Shown here piece after piece: positions 8,738-16,776 of a stretch of 64,000 nt of DNA (position 1 is its first letter; every line of letters starts with the position of its first letter). Location: positions 78,386-142,385 of the forward strand of contig CAYVFI010000014.1 of assembly GCA_964450955.1 (NCBI GenBank). The letters run 5' to 3'. Below the pieces are notes generated by a model that was not told the origin of the DNA, did no database searches, and was given only the letters and a program-made list of their open reading frames with translations. Position numbers and translations under genes: made by a program. The stretch is from CAYNWT01 sp964450955. GTDB taxonomy: Bacteria; Planctomycetota; Planctomycetia; Planctomycetales; Planctomycetaceae.

Positions 8738-10441
8738 TCACACGCGGTTCACTCGATCGCCGGTCCACGTTCTGTGTATCCACAAAACCAGAATGACGGC
8801 CAGCAAGGGACCGAACTCCAGCCACGGTACGAATTGATCAAACACCTGCATGCCGTTATAGGGCAGGGCTTCGAACAGTGGTTCCTCGCCCAGAGTTCTG
8901 AACCAAAACCGCAGGTAATAGACCATCGCGAATCCAGGCATCAGCAACCACGCGCGGTTACGAGTGAACGCGACCAGTGGCAAAGACCAGGCCCAGTACC
9001 ACGGATTTTGAGTCGGCGACAGCAACCAAAACCACGCCAGCGTCAGAAACGCACATTCCAGAACACGTTCGGTCGTCGCGCCACGATTGGCGATTGCCAG
9101 CCAAACGGCAATGACAAGAAATACAAACGAAGTAAGAGCCCTAGCCACCAGGAACGGAGTGAGGTGCGGTTCCAGCCCCAGCCGGTCCACGCACATCTGA
9201 CACAGTTGGACTCGCCACGCATCCGGCACCACAGCACACCAGGACTGCCGAGCAATCGGGCGGTTGCCAACAGGCCTGACGTTCTCGTACGCAATCGCAA
9301 ACAAGAAGTCGTTCATCTCCCAGCGTGACAGAAACGCAGTCAAACCGGCCTCAGCTGGTGGTTTTGGCTGAGCCGTCGGAAGCGGCGGCAAGGACGGATC
9401 AGTTTGCCACGTGATTGCGGTTCGTGGAGCCGGCTTGGATTCGCCCTTCGAAAGCATGGGCCAGATAGACCCAACGCACAATACCAGGCAAACCATACCC
9501 AGCCCCGTTGCACGAATGAATCCCAGCCGATCCCAGGCGCGCATGAGGAACAGTGGTAGCAGGACAATCGGGTACAGCTTGGCTCCCACTCCCAGCACAA
9601 GCGCCAGCAAAGCCAGAACGAAGTGTGTGACGCCTTGTTTGCCAGAGCGAACCAACAGCCAGACGGCCAACGTCGAAAAGAACACGGCTATCGAATCCAG
9701 GTGACCGCTGTTGGCAAATTCTTTCAACACCAAAGGGCACCATCCATACGCGATGGCCCAGCCCATCGGCTTGCCCGCCTCGCGCAGCAACCAACCCACG
9801 ATCAACAGCGTTCCCATATCAAACAGAATCAGCCAGCCCTTCATCACGCCCAGACGTCCGTCAATGGAAAACGAATCGGGCGTCGTCCACGCAGCGGCCG
9901 CAAAAACCGCCTGACTGACCGGAGGGTAAACCGTCGTGATCTCACCGAAGTGAATGCGCCGCAGTGTCAAATCAATCGCACGGCTGCGAGCTCGTAGTAA
10001 CGCCAACTGTCGGAGTTCGTCGTTCTCTGAAGCCGGGTTTGCTCTCAACACGGCCGCCGGACTGTGGGCGTACGGACTAATGCCTTCACTGACAACCAGA
10101 CCGTCCCACATGTAGCGATAGATGTCGACTTCCAAAATCGGAGACGTCATCAACATCAGAAACCGCAGCGCCAGCCCAAAGACCATCACGGCAGCCAGGC
10201 TTTTGACCTGAGCCGCAAGCGCGACTTTGATCGCCCACAGGCTTACAACAAACGCAGCGGTCAGAACCGCAAATGTGACCAGCGTCGGGCAGTCTTTCAG
10301 TTCTGTTGCGTAGCCGAAACTCTTCGTCAGGAACGCAACAACCGCCATCAGCAGCCACAGCACCACGCCGGGCAACATCAGCGAACGCACATCGCCCATG
10401 AACGAACCTGGGGTATCGGATTCAACACTCGAAGCAGCCAT
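8738..10441 (-). CDS. Polytopic GT-C type glycosyltransferase
   Basis: A 567-residue integral membrane protein with roughly ten or more hydrophobic segments. The loop after the second or third segment holds SPILEVDIYRYMWDGLVVSEGISPYAHSP, a signature of polyprenyl-phosphate-sugar dependent GT-C enzymes such as the GT87/DUF2029 mannosyltransferase group. The DIYRY acidic residues would bind the metal or lipid phosphate donor. A later loop has AKLYPIVLLPLFL. The start overlaps the stop of the GT2 gene as ATGA, indicating translational coupling. A GT2 that charges a lipid-phosphate carrier and a GT-C that uses it make a coherent pair for extracytoplasmic glycan synthesis. The exact sugar is unknown. 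Confidence 0.8.
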   Translation of the reverse strand: MAASSVESDTPGSFMGDVRSLMLPGVVLWLLMAVVAFLTKSFGYATELKDCPTLVTFAVLTAAFVVSLWAIKVALAAQVKSLAAVMVFGLALRFLMLMTSPILEVDIYRYMWDGLVVSEGISPYAHSPAAVLRANPASENDELRQLALLRARSRAIDLTLRRIHFGEITTVYPPVSQAVFAAAAWTTPDSFSIDGRLGVMKGWLILFDMGTLLIVGWLLREAGKPMGWAIAYGWCPLVLKEFANSGHLDSIAVFFSTLAVWLLVRSGKQGVTHFVLALLALVLGVGAKLYPIVLLPLFLMRAWDRLGFIRATGLGMVCLVLCVGSIWPMLSKGESKPAPRTAITWQTDPSLPPLPTAQPKPPAEAGLTAFLSRWEMNDFLFAIAYENVRPVGNRPIARQSWCAVVPDAWRVQLCQMCVDRLGLEPHLTPFLVARALTSFVFLVIAVWLAIANRGATTERVLECAFLTLAWFWLLSPTQNPWYWAWSLPLVAFTRNRAWLLMPGFAMVYYLRFWFRTLGEEPLFEALPYNGMQVFDQFVPWLEFGPLLAVILVLWIHRTWTGDRVNRV

Positions 10442-11211
10442 CAGCGTCTCAGCAAACCGTATCGGGCAATCAAGGTCAGAATGCGCGTCCCGGCTTTGAC
10501 GGTGCCGCTAATTGTCCCGCTAATCTTGCTGACACCGATGCGCCGCCGGTAAGGAACCGGAATTTCCTTGTACGACAACTTGTGCCGCAGCGCCTTGAGC
10601 TGCATTTCGACCGTCCAACCGAAGTTGGTATCCACCATCCCCAGTTCCAGCAGCTTCTGGTAGTTAATCGCCCTGAACGGACCAAGATCGGTATATCGGC
10701 CGCCGAAGAATTTCATCAGGAAGCAGCACAACCGGTTGCCCCACACCGCCTGAGGTGGCATCGCGCCGGGTTCACGTTCACCCAGCATTCTTGAACCAAG
10801 CACGAAGTCGGTTTCGCCGGCAAGAACCGGCCCGGCAATCTGCGGCAGCAAATGCACATGGTCGCTGTAGTCGGCATCAACAAACGCGACAACTTCCGGT
10901 GGCGTCTTTCCCGCCGCGACATCATCAGCGACTGTTTGCAATCCGCGCAGACACGCCGATCCGTACCCGCGCCGCGGTTCGTCAATAACCCGCGCGCCGT
11001 TTTCAGCAGCCAGCGCGGCGGTTTTGTCTGTCGAACCGTTGTCAACAACAATGACCTGTCCAACAACAGGAAGATCACGCAGCACAAGCGGCAGCGAGTC
11101 TTCCTCGTTGAGCGCCGGGATAATGACAACTACCCCAGCCAGAGAATCAGCAGAGTTCGGCATCTCTACCCCGTCATTCAGCTGGTCAGCTTTTGACGAA
11201 GTGGACATCAC
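10441..11211 (-). CDS. Family 2 glycosyltransferase (dolichyl-phosphate-mannose-synthase-like)
   Basis: A 256-residue cytosolic GT-A enzyme with the GT2 motifs VVVIIPALNEEDSLPLVL near residue 28, VVDNGSTDKTAALA near 56, RRGYGSACLRGL and the metal-binding FVDADYSDH near 111. It ends with VPYRRRIGVSKISGT, close to the C-terminal segment of DPM1/UDP-glucose:polyprenyl-phosphate transferases, without the two C-terminal membrane helices some have. It probably transfers a sugar from a nucleotide donor to a polyprenyl phosphate. It is the first gene of a coupled pair with the GT-C enzyme. Starts at 11211 or 11208 (two consecutive ATG codons) are equivalent. Confidence 0.88.
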   Translation of the reverse strand: MMSTSSKADQLNDGVEMPNSADSLAGVVVIIPALNEEDSLPLVLRDLPVVGQVIVVDNGSTDKTAALAAENGARVIDEPRRGYGSACLRGLQTVADDVAAGKTPPEVVAFVDADYSDHVHLLPQIAGPVLAGETDFVLGSRMLGEREPGAMPPQAVWGNRLCCFLMKFFGGRYTDLGPFRAINYQKLLELGMVDTNFGWTVEMQLKALRHKLSYKEIPVPYRRRIGVSKISGTISGTVKAGTRILTLIARYGLLRR

Positions 11212-11223
11212 GAAACCCTGAGA

Positions 11224-11541
11224 CTAGCGAGTACCTGATCCGCCACCTGAACCAGCTGGTGCTGAGAACGATGGTGAAGGAGCATTGAAGCTCGGGGCAC
11301 TATAGCTTGGAGCAGCGGTGCTCGTCGATCCACCGGCAAACGGTTGAGCCGACGGAGTGAACGACTGAGACGGTGCTGGAGAACTGTACGTAGGCGTTGA
11401 CGAATACGAGGGTGTGTAGGCTCCACCACCCGACTGACATGAATCACAGGAATTGCAGCCTTGCTGCGACGACTGGCAACCGATCAACGCACTAACGGCA
11501 AAGAAGGCCCCAAAAGCAGAAAAAGTACAGAAGCGACGCAT
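11224..11541 (-). CDS. Small Ser/Pro-rich lipoprotein
   Basis: A 105-residue protein with a lipoprotein signal (MRRFCTFSAFGAFFAVSALIGC; lipobox LIGC). A cysteine-rich stretch (CNSCDSC) follows, then about 65 residues of low-complexity Ser, Pro, Ala, Thr and Gly with repeated PSYS/PSF units. It has no recognisable catalytic domain and is probably a disordered, surface-anchored polypeptide. It ends 12 nt before the GT2 start on the same strand, so it is likely in the same transcript as the two glycosyltransferases, whose product could conceivably glycosylate such Ser/Thr-rich tails; that is speculation. Confidence 0.75.
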   Translation of the reverse strand: MRRFCTFSAFGAFFAVSALIGCQSSQQGCNSCDSCQSGGGAYTPSYSSTPTYSSPAPSQSFTPSAQPFAGGSTSTAAPSYSAPSFNAPSPSFSAPAGSGGGSGTR

Positions 11542-11667
11542 GAGAGAGGTTCCTTCCTCGAAGTGTCCGGGTGACGTCCTTGTCAGTCACAATCATCGGC
11601 CACATCCCACCGCGACTCTGTGTGTATCAGCACAAAGATTGACAGATCCGGAAAACGCAACGAATAA

Positions 11668-11691
11668 GGCCCGCGTCGTAAAACGCGGGCC
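11668..11691 (-). terminator. Terminator-like hairpin after the isomerase gene
   Basis: A perfect 9-bp GC-rich stem (GGCCCGCGT / ACGCGGGCC) has a 6-nt loop. On the minus strand it is followed by TTATTCGTT. It lies about 80 nt downstream of the isomerase-like gene and upstream of the lipoprotein gene. The T-run is short, so termination efficiency is uncertain. Confidence 0.6.
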
Positions 11692-11769
11692 TGTTCGTTT
11701 CGGCACATTCAGCCAGTCATAACTGGTCGATCAACCGGGACAGACAGACATGCCCGTGCCCGCGGTCAG

Positions 11770-12765
11770 TCAGTCTGAAAAGGCGGCGTCGAACTTAATG
11801 TCCGAACCCTGGAAGTCCACATTCTTACAGAACTGAGCGGCTTCTTCAGCACCGTGCTCGCGGTCCATGCCTTTGTCTTCCCATTCAACCGACAGCGGTC
11901 CGGCGTAACCGATTGCGTTGAGTGCTCGAATGATTTCTTCGAACCGAACACCACCGCGACCGACACTGCGGAAGTCCCAACCGCGACGCGGGTCACCCCA
12001 GTCAAGGTGGCTGGCGAGGATACCGGTTCGACCATTGAGAGTCGTCGAAGCATCCTTCATGTGAACGTGATAAATCCGATCCGGGAACGACCGGATGAAC
12101 TCGACGGGATCCACACCCTGCCAAATCAGATGGCTGGGGTCGAAGTTAAACCCAAACTCCTCACGTCGATTCAAAACCGACAGAGCGCGTTCGGCGGAGT
12201 AGATGTCGAACGCGATTTCACTTGGATGAACTTCCAAAGCGAACTTCACGCCGCATTCCTGAAAGACATCCAGAATTGGGTTCCAACGATCGGCCAGCAG
12301 TTGGAAGCCAGCATCAATCATCTCACGCGGTGTTGGCGGGAAGTCGTAGATGCAGTGCCAGATACTGGAACCGGTAAACCCGTTGACCACATCAACCTGA
12401 AGCTTTTGCGCCGCGCGAGCCGTGTTTTTCATTTCTTCGACGGCGCGTTCGTTGACGCCGGCCGGATCGCCGTCACCCCAAACGTAGTCGGGCAGAATGC
12501 CTTTGTGACGAGCATCAATATTGTCCAGAACCGCCTGACCAACCAAGTGGTTCGAGATTGAAAACAGCTGCAGTTCGTGCTTCTCAAGCAGTTCGCGTTT
12601 CTTCGAACAGTACGAATCATCTGACAGCGCTTTGTCCACTTCGAAGTGGTCGCCCCAACATGCGAGTTCCAGACCGTCGTAGCCAAACTTCTTGGCCTTC
12701 TTGCACAGTTCTTCCAGCGGCAGGTCAGCCCACTGACCAGTGAAAAGCGTTACGGGACGCCCCAT
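11770..12765 (-). CDS. Sugar phosphate isomerase/epimerase-like TIM-barrel protein
   Basis: A 331-residue cytosolic protein of the xylose-isomerase-like TIM barrel / AP endonuclease 2 superfamily. Landmarks are YDGLELACWGDHFEV, GFTGSSIWHCIYDFPP, a barrel strand with FALEVHPSEIAFD, NFDPSHLIWQGVDP, YHVHMKDA and LSVEWEDKGMD, which contribute the Glu, His and Asp metal ligands of this fold. Many planctomycete members are annotated as sugar phosphate isomerases, and the reaction is usually unknown. The ATG at 12765 starts exactly at the first barrel strand and has AAGGTG upstream; the open frame continues to 13131, but that part covers the divergent intergenic region and looks non-coding. Confidence 0.85.
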   Translation of the reverse strand: MGRPVTLFTGQWADLPLEELCKKAKKFGYDGLELACWGDHFEVDKALSDDSYCSKKRELLEKHELQLFSISNHLVGQAVLDNIDARHKGILPDYVWGDGDPAGVNERAVEEMKNTARAAQKLQVDVVNGFTGSSIWHCIYDFPPTPREMIDAGFQLLADRWNPILDVFQECGVKFALEVHPSEIAFDIYSAERALSVLNRREEFGFNFDPSHLIWQGVDPVEFIRSFPDRIYHVHMKDASTTLNGRTGILASHLDWGDPRRGWDFRSVGRGGVRFEEIIRALNAIGYAGPLSVEWEDKGMDREHGAEEAAQFCKNVDFQGSDIKFDAAFSD

Positions 12766-13087
12766 TCCTGCACCTTCTTCGTAATAAGTATCTATGAGAG
12801 AGCGGCAAGCCAGGCAATTTATGTGGCTGCCCGGGCCGCTCAAAAGAGACGTTTCGCGTGGCAAAACGTATTTCGAACAAGGAATTACGGTAGCGCGGAA
12901 GCGGCGAAAAGTCAAACATTCGAGATTTTGGCCCGTAACCCCTTTGAAAGTCCGTGATTGGGTTCCAGCACCTCCGTTTAGTAACCAAGGGCCACCACGA
13001 AGCAACCGTTCAGAACTCGACTCTGCGAAGTCAGCGTTTTGGAATAAACTGGTAGGACTGGCCAACTCGGAACAGGAACCCCACACG
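12766..13087. other. Divergent intergenic region
   Basis: These 322 nt separate the divergent isomerase-like and DUF1570 genes and should carry both promoters. Both strands are open in one frame across most of it, but the translations show no domain or signal peptide, so no gene is called. A TTGGAATAAACTGG stretch near 13040 is A/T-rich enough for a -10 region, but no promoter can be assigned with confidence. Confidence 0.4.
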
Positions 13088-14716
13088 ATGTCACGCTTGC
13101 TAGTCGCGATCGCAATTGCCACCGCTGTCACGCCTCACTTCGCACACGCGGCGCAATCGCAGTCGGCTAAAGAACGCACACTGCGAATCCAGCAGGAAAA
13201 ACATGCCGAGCTGCAGCAGACGTTTGAAAAGCAAGTCGACGAAATTGTCGAGTGGTGCAACGACAAAGGCCTGGTGGATGCCGCTCAGAAAACTCGCATC
13301 ATCGCGGCGCTACCCGACCCGCGAACTTTAAGCGAAGCCAAACTGCCTCGCGAAGTGCAACCGCTTAGCCCGCCCGGAGCGATTGACGATCAACGTACCT
13401 GGCACCTCAAACTGGAAGCCGCGCGAAATGCGTACGCGAAAGAACTCTACCGACTTAGTCGGACGGTGCTGCGGCTTGGGCATCCCAGCTACGCCATGTC
13501 TCTGGTTCAGGAAGTGGCTCACCACGACCCCGACCACAAAAACGCGCGGCGGCTGTTGGGCTACGTTTTGTTTAAGGACAAGAAGCGGAAAGAATCCGAG
13601 TACATGGGCGAATGGGTGACTCCGTTTGAAAAGAAGATGCTGGGTTCGCTAAAGCGAAAAGTCTGGAACACGAAGTACGGCTGGATCGCTGAGTCAGAGG
13701 TATCGAAATACGACCAGGGCCTGCGTCCCTGGAAAGGTTCGTGGATCACGGTGGAGAAGGACAACCAAATCCGACGCGACTTCCGCAACGCATGGGAAAT
13801 CAAAACCGAGCACTTCATCGTTAAAACAAATTACAGCATGGAACGCGGCGTTCAAATCGCCAGCGAACTGGAAGAATTCTACGCGTTTTTCAAACGGACG
13901 TTCGCCAGTTTCTTTGAGACTCCCGAAGAACTCCGCAACCGGTTCGTCGGCAAATCCAGAAACCGCGGGCGAGCCACCGCTCCAAAGCAAATGGAAGTCC
14001 ACTACTACCGAACCAAAGAAGAGTACGTCGATCGGCTCATCAAGAAGATCCCACAAATCGCGATCACCGAAGGCTTGTACTACGAACCGGACAAGACAAC
14101 TTACTTCTATCACGATTCGGATCGCGAGACCGACGGAACGCTGTTCCACGAAGCGACACACCAGTTTTTCGACCTGCCAACCCGCGACCATCGCGTCGCC
14201 GCCGCACGCGCGAGAGCTCGAGCGCAGCGGTCGCGAGTGCTTACCAACTGGATCATGGGCGAGAACGCCAACTTCTGGATGATCGAAGCGATTGCCTGCT
14301 ACATGGAATCGTTCGAAGCCACTCCGACCGGCTATGCACTCGGAAACCCCAACTACATCCGCTTTCGCGCCGCCCACTTCAGGCTGACCAACAACGAATA
14401 CTATGTGCCGCTAAGACAGTTTAGCGCCATGGGAATGAAGGCGTTTCAAAGTGACCCCAATATCGCCATGAACTACACACAAGGTTCCGGTTTGGCTCAC
14501 TTCCTAATGCACTACGACGGCGGAACGTATCGCGACGCACTGGTCGGGTTCATCGCAGACATGTACCGCCCGGACCTGCAAAACCCGCTGCAGGAACCAT
14601 CTCTCGAACAAGCAACGGGCACGACGTTCGTCGAGTTGGACAAGCAGTACAAGGAGTACATGTCTAATCTGTACTCGAAGAAGCAGGTTCAAAACGAACC
14701 AGCGGCCGCACGCTAG
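13088..14716 (+). CDS. DUF1570-like putative zinc metallopeptidase, exported
   Basis: From the ATG at 13088 this is a 542-residue protein with signal peptide MSRLLVAIAIATAVTPHFAHA. The N-terminal third is helical and charged. The C-terminal half carries GTLFHEATHQFFDLP with a gluzincin-type His354-Glu-x-x-His358 zinc motif, and a downstream NFWMIEAIACYMESFE segment supplies candidate glutamates for the third ligand. This matches the planctomycete DUF1570 family, presumed secreted peptidases. The frame extends upstream to 12794 but lacks a signal sequence there. The enzyme is expected to act outside the cytoplasm; its substrate is unknown. Confidence 0.8.
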   Translation: MSRLLVAIAIATAVTPHFAHAAQSQSAKERTLRIQQEKHAELQQTFEKQVDEIVEWCNDKGLVDAAQKTRIIAALPDPRTLSEAKLPREVQPLSPPGAIDDQRTWHLKLEAARNAYAKELYRLSRTVLRLGHPSYAMSLVQEVAHHDPDHKNARRLLGYVLFKDKKRKESEYMGEWVTPFEKKMLGSLKRKVWNTKYGWIAESEVSKYDQGLRPWKGSWITVEKDNQIRRDFRNAWEIKTEHFIVKTNYSMERGVQIASELEEFYAFFKRTFASFFETPEELRNRFVGKSRNRGRATAPKQMEVHYYRTKEEYVDRLIKKIPQIAITEGLYYEPDKTTYFYHDSDRETDGTLFHEATHQFFDLPTRDHRVAAARARARAQRSRVLTNWIMGENANFWMIEAIACYMESFEATPTGYALGNPNYIRFRAAHFRLTNNEYYVPLRQFSAMGMKAFQSDPNIAMNYTQGSGLAHFLMHYDGGTYRDALVGFIADMYRPDLQNPLQEPSLEQATGTTFVELDKQYKEYMSNLYSKKQVQNEPAAAR

Positions 14717-15159
14717 CCAGGTCTGGTTAGTTAGCCAGTACAAAACGCGAGCGGACCGGGCCGAATGGCAAATTGTCCTGAACCGCATTGAAGCGGCGGC
14801 GTTGGGAACCCAACAAAGAGTCAAGGCCAAACGACATAGCCTCATGCGCCCCAGCGCGCCGGTCTAACGCGAGACCGAGCATTGCGTGATACCATTGCCT
14901 CGATGAGTCATATCCCCCGAATCTTCAGCCGCAGCTCGGCGCCGCGCATGGGGTTTGCTGGTGCTGAATATCTTGTATTACGGAGGATGTTGGTTCGCCC
15001 TTCGCAAGCCGGCGTTGGCGCAGCTTTCCAAACGACTTGGGCGGCGAGACCAAAAGTTCTCCTGAACCCGGCATGGTGGCGTGGACGCGATGGTTCGCTT
15101 ACAACCAGGTGGAACAACTGCCGGGCCTCAGGACTTCGCGACCAGAAAGAAAGCCAGCT
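14717..15159. other. Intergenic region with unexplained open frames
   Basis: This stretch of 443 nt lies between the DUF1570 and sulfatase genes. Several frames on both strands are open through 14910-15160. One plus-strand frame at 14961-15065 reads VLNILYYGGCWFALRKPALA and then a basic segment before TGA, resembling a short single-helix protein, but it has no clear start or ribosome-binding site. Another frame runs into the sulfatase without a stop. No gene is called; it may hold gene remnants or a dispersed repeat. Confidence 0.3.
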
Positions 15160-16593
15160 ATGCGTTTGATTGGATCCGCCTGCATCTTCTTCCTGCTGTG
15201 TTCTGCACCTTGCCAGGCGATGGGCGACGTTGCAAAGCCGAAGAACGTCGTTTTCATTCTGGTGGACGACCTGGGCTGGGCCGACCTTGGCTGTTATGGC
15301 AGCACGTTTCACAAGACTCCAAACCTGGACAGGTTCGCCGCTTCGGGAATGCGGTTCACCGATGCGTATGCGGCTTGCCCGGTGTGTTCGCCAACCAGAG
15401 CTGCCATCATGACCGGGCAGCATCCGGCTCGTGTCGGAATCACCGATTGGATTCCCGGGCAAAGTCCAAAGAATCGCAAACTGCTTAGCAACGAAGATCT
15501 TGATGCGTTGCCACTGACACAAGTCACGCTGGCCGAAGCTTTGAAGCAGCACAAGTACCAAACCTTCTTCGCCGGCAAATGGCACCTGGGCAGCGACGGT
15601 CATTTTCCTGAACAGCAGGGGTTCGACATCAACAAGGGCGGGCATCACAAGGGTTCTCCACCGGGTGGGTACTACGCTCCGTACAAGAACCCAAAACTGA
15701 CTGACGGCGAAAAGGGAGAGTATCTTCCAGACCGCCTGACAAACGAAAGCATCTCGTTTCTAAGATCGGCCGGCGATGATCCGTTCCTGCTGTACCTGTC
15801 GTACTACACCGTGCACACGCCCATTCAGGCCGATCGCCAGTCAGTTAATCAGTTCAAAGGTTCCGCAAAGGAACTCGGAAAATCGCCCGCTGCCATCAAA
15901 GAACGCAACGGTAACACTCGCGCGCGGCAGGATCGTCCGGACTACGCATCCATGGTCTATGGCATGGATCGCAATGTTGGCCGGCTTCTTGATTCCCTGA
16001 AAGAACTCGGCCTGGACGACAACACGGCTGTGTTCTTCACGTCGGACAACGGGGGGCTCTCGACATTAAAACGTCCCAACGCGCCCACCTGCAACCTACC
16101 ACTCCGCGCCGGCAAGGGCTGGTGCTACGAGGGAGGTATCCGTGTTCCTTTGATCGTCCGCGTTCCGGGACTAACGACACCCGGGTCAACTTCCAGCATC
16201 CCAGTCACCAGCATGGACTACTACCCGACCATTCTTTCGGTACTCGGACTACCACAGATGCCATCGCAGCACATGGACGGAGTCGACTTGACAAGTGCAC
16301 TACGCGGCAACGGAACAGCAACAAGCCGAACCTCGCTTCACTGGCACTACCCGCACTACCACGGAAGCACATGGGCACCCGGCGCAGCGATCAGGGCAGG
16401 GGAGTGGAAGTTGATTGAGTTCTACGATTCCAGCGAGGTCGAGCTTTTCAACCTGAGCAGCGACATTGGAGAACGCACCAACCTGGCGGCGACCAATCCA
16501 AAGAAGACCAGAGAACTGCGTGAGCAACTCCGAAACTGGCAGACGGGTATCGGCGCCCGGATGCCGCGTTCTAACCCGGCGTTCGCTAAGTAA
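15160..16593 (+). CDS. Secreted sulfatase
   Basis: A 477-residue type I sulfatase with signal peptide MRLIGSACIFFLLCSAPCQA. Metal-binding aspartates lie in NVVFILVDDLGWADLGCYGS near residue 36. Cys76 in CSPTR is the site converted to formylglycine by a maturase. Further motifs are FAGKWHLG near residue 145 and FFTSDNGG. The protein probably releases sulfate from sulfated polysaccharides or other esters in the periplasm. The ATG at 15160 directly precedes the signal peptide; the longer frame to 15037 adds 41 implausible residues. No formylglycine-generating enzyme is in the window. Confidence 0.93.
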   Translation: MRLIGSACIFFLLCSAPCQAMGDVAKPKNVVFILVDDLGWADLGCYGSTFHKTPNLDRFAASGMRFTDAYAACPVCSPTRAAIMTGQHPARVGITDWIPGQSPKNRKLLSNEDLDALPLTQVTLAEALKQHKYQTFFAGKWHLGSDGHFPEQQGFDINKGGHHKGSPPGGYYAPYKNPKLTDGEKGEYLPDRLTNESISFLRSAGDDPFLLYLSYYTVHTPIQADRQSVNQFKGSAKELGKSPAAIKERNGNTRARQDRPDYASMVYGMDRNVGRLLDSLKELGLDDNTAVFFTSDNGGLSTLKRPNAPTCNLPLRAGKGWCYEGGIRVPLIVRVPGLTTPGSTSSIPVTSMDYYPTILSVLGLPQMPSQHMDGVDLTSALRGNGTATSRTSLHWHYPHYHGSTWAPGAAIRAGEWKLIEFYDSSEVELFNLSSDIGERTNLAATNPKKTRELREQLRNWQTGIGARMPRSNPAFAK

Positions 16594-16685
16594 CCCAACC
16601 GTGCTGTGACCGCACCGACGTTGGGTCGGTCGGTCGATGGCGGAGACCCGGCGGAAGGATGCAGCCAGCCAGCAAACCAATAAAA

Positions 16686-16715
16686 AAAGCCCCGCACTGG
16701 TATGTGCGAGGCTTT
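16686..16715. terminator. Bidirectional intrinsic terminator
   Basis: The arms AAAGCCCCGCAC and GTGCGAGGCTTT form a 12-bp stem with one mismatch and a 6-nt loop. On the minus strand the stem runs into seven T residues; on the plus strand it ends in TTTCATT. It lies between the convergent sulfatase and TadG/vWA genes and can serve both, being stronger for the minus-strand unit. Confidence 0.85.
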
Positions 16716-16776
16716 CATTAACTAACGTCGGGTTGCAGTGGGGGGACACCGCAACTCGTGTTGGCGGATAATCCAA

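Noticed and set aside
13694..14377. A 227-codon minus-strand open frame inside the DUF1570 gene
   Set aside because: It is antisense to a gene with a signal peptide and a zinc motif; the translation has no recognisable feature and reflects codon bias of the real gene.
14908..15648. A 246-codon minus-strand open frame opposite the sulfatase
   Set aside because: It overlaps the conserved catalytic N-terminus of the sulfatase on the other strand and shows no domain, signal peptide or ribosome-binding site.
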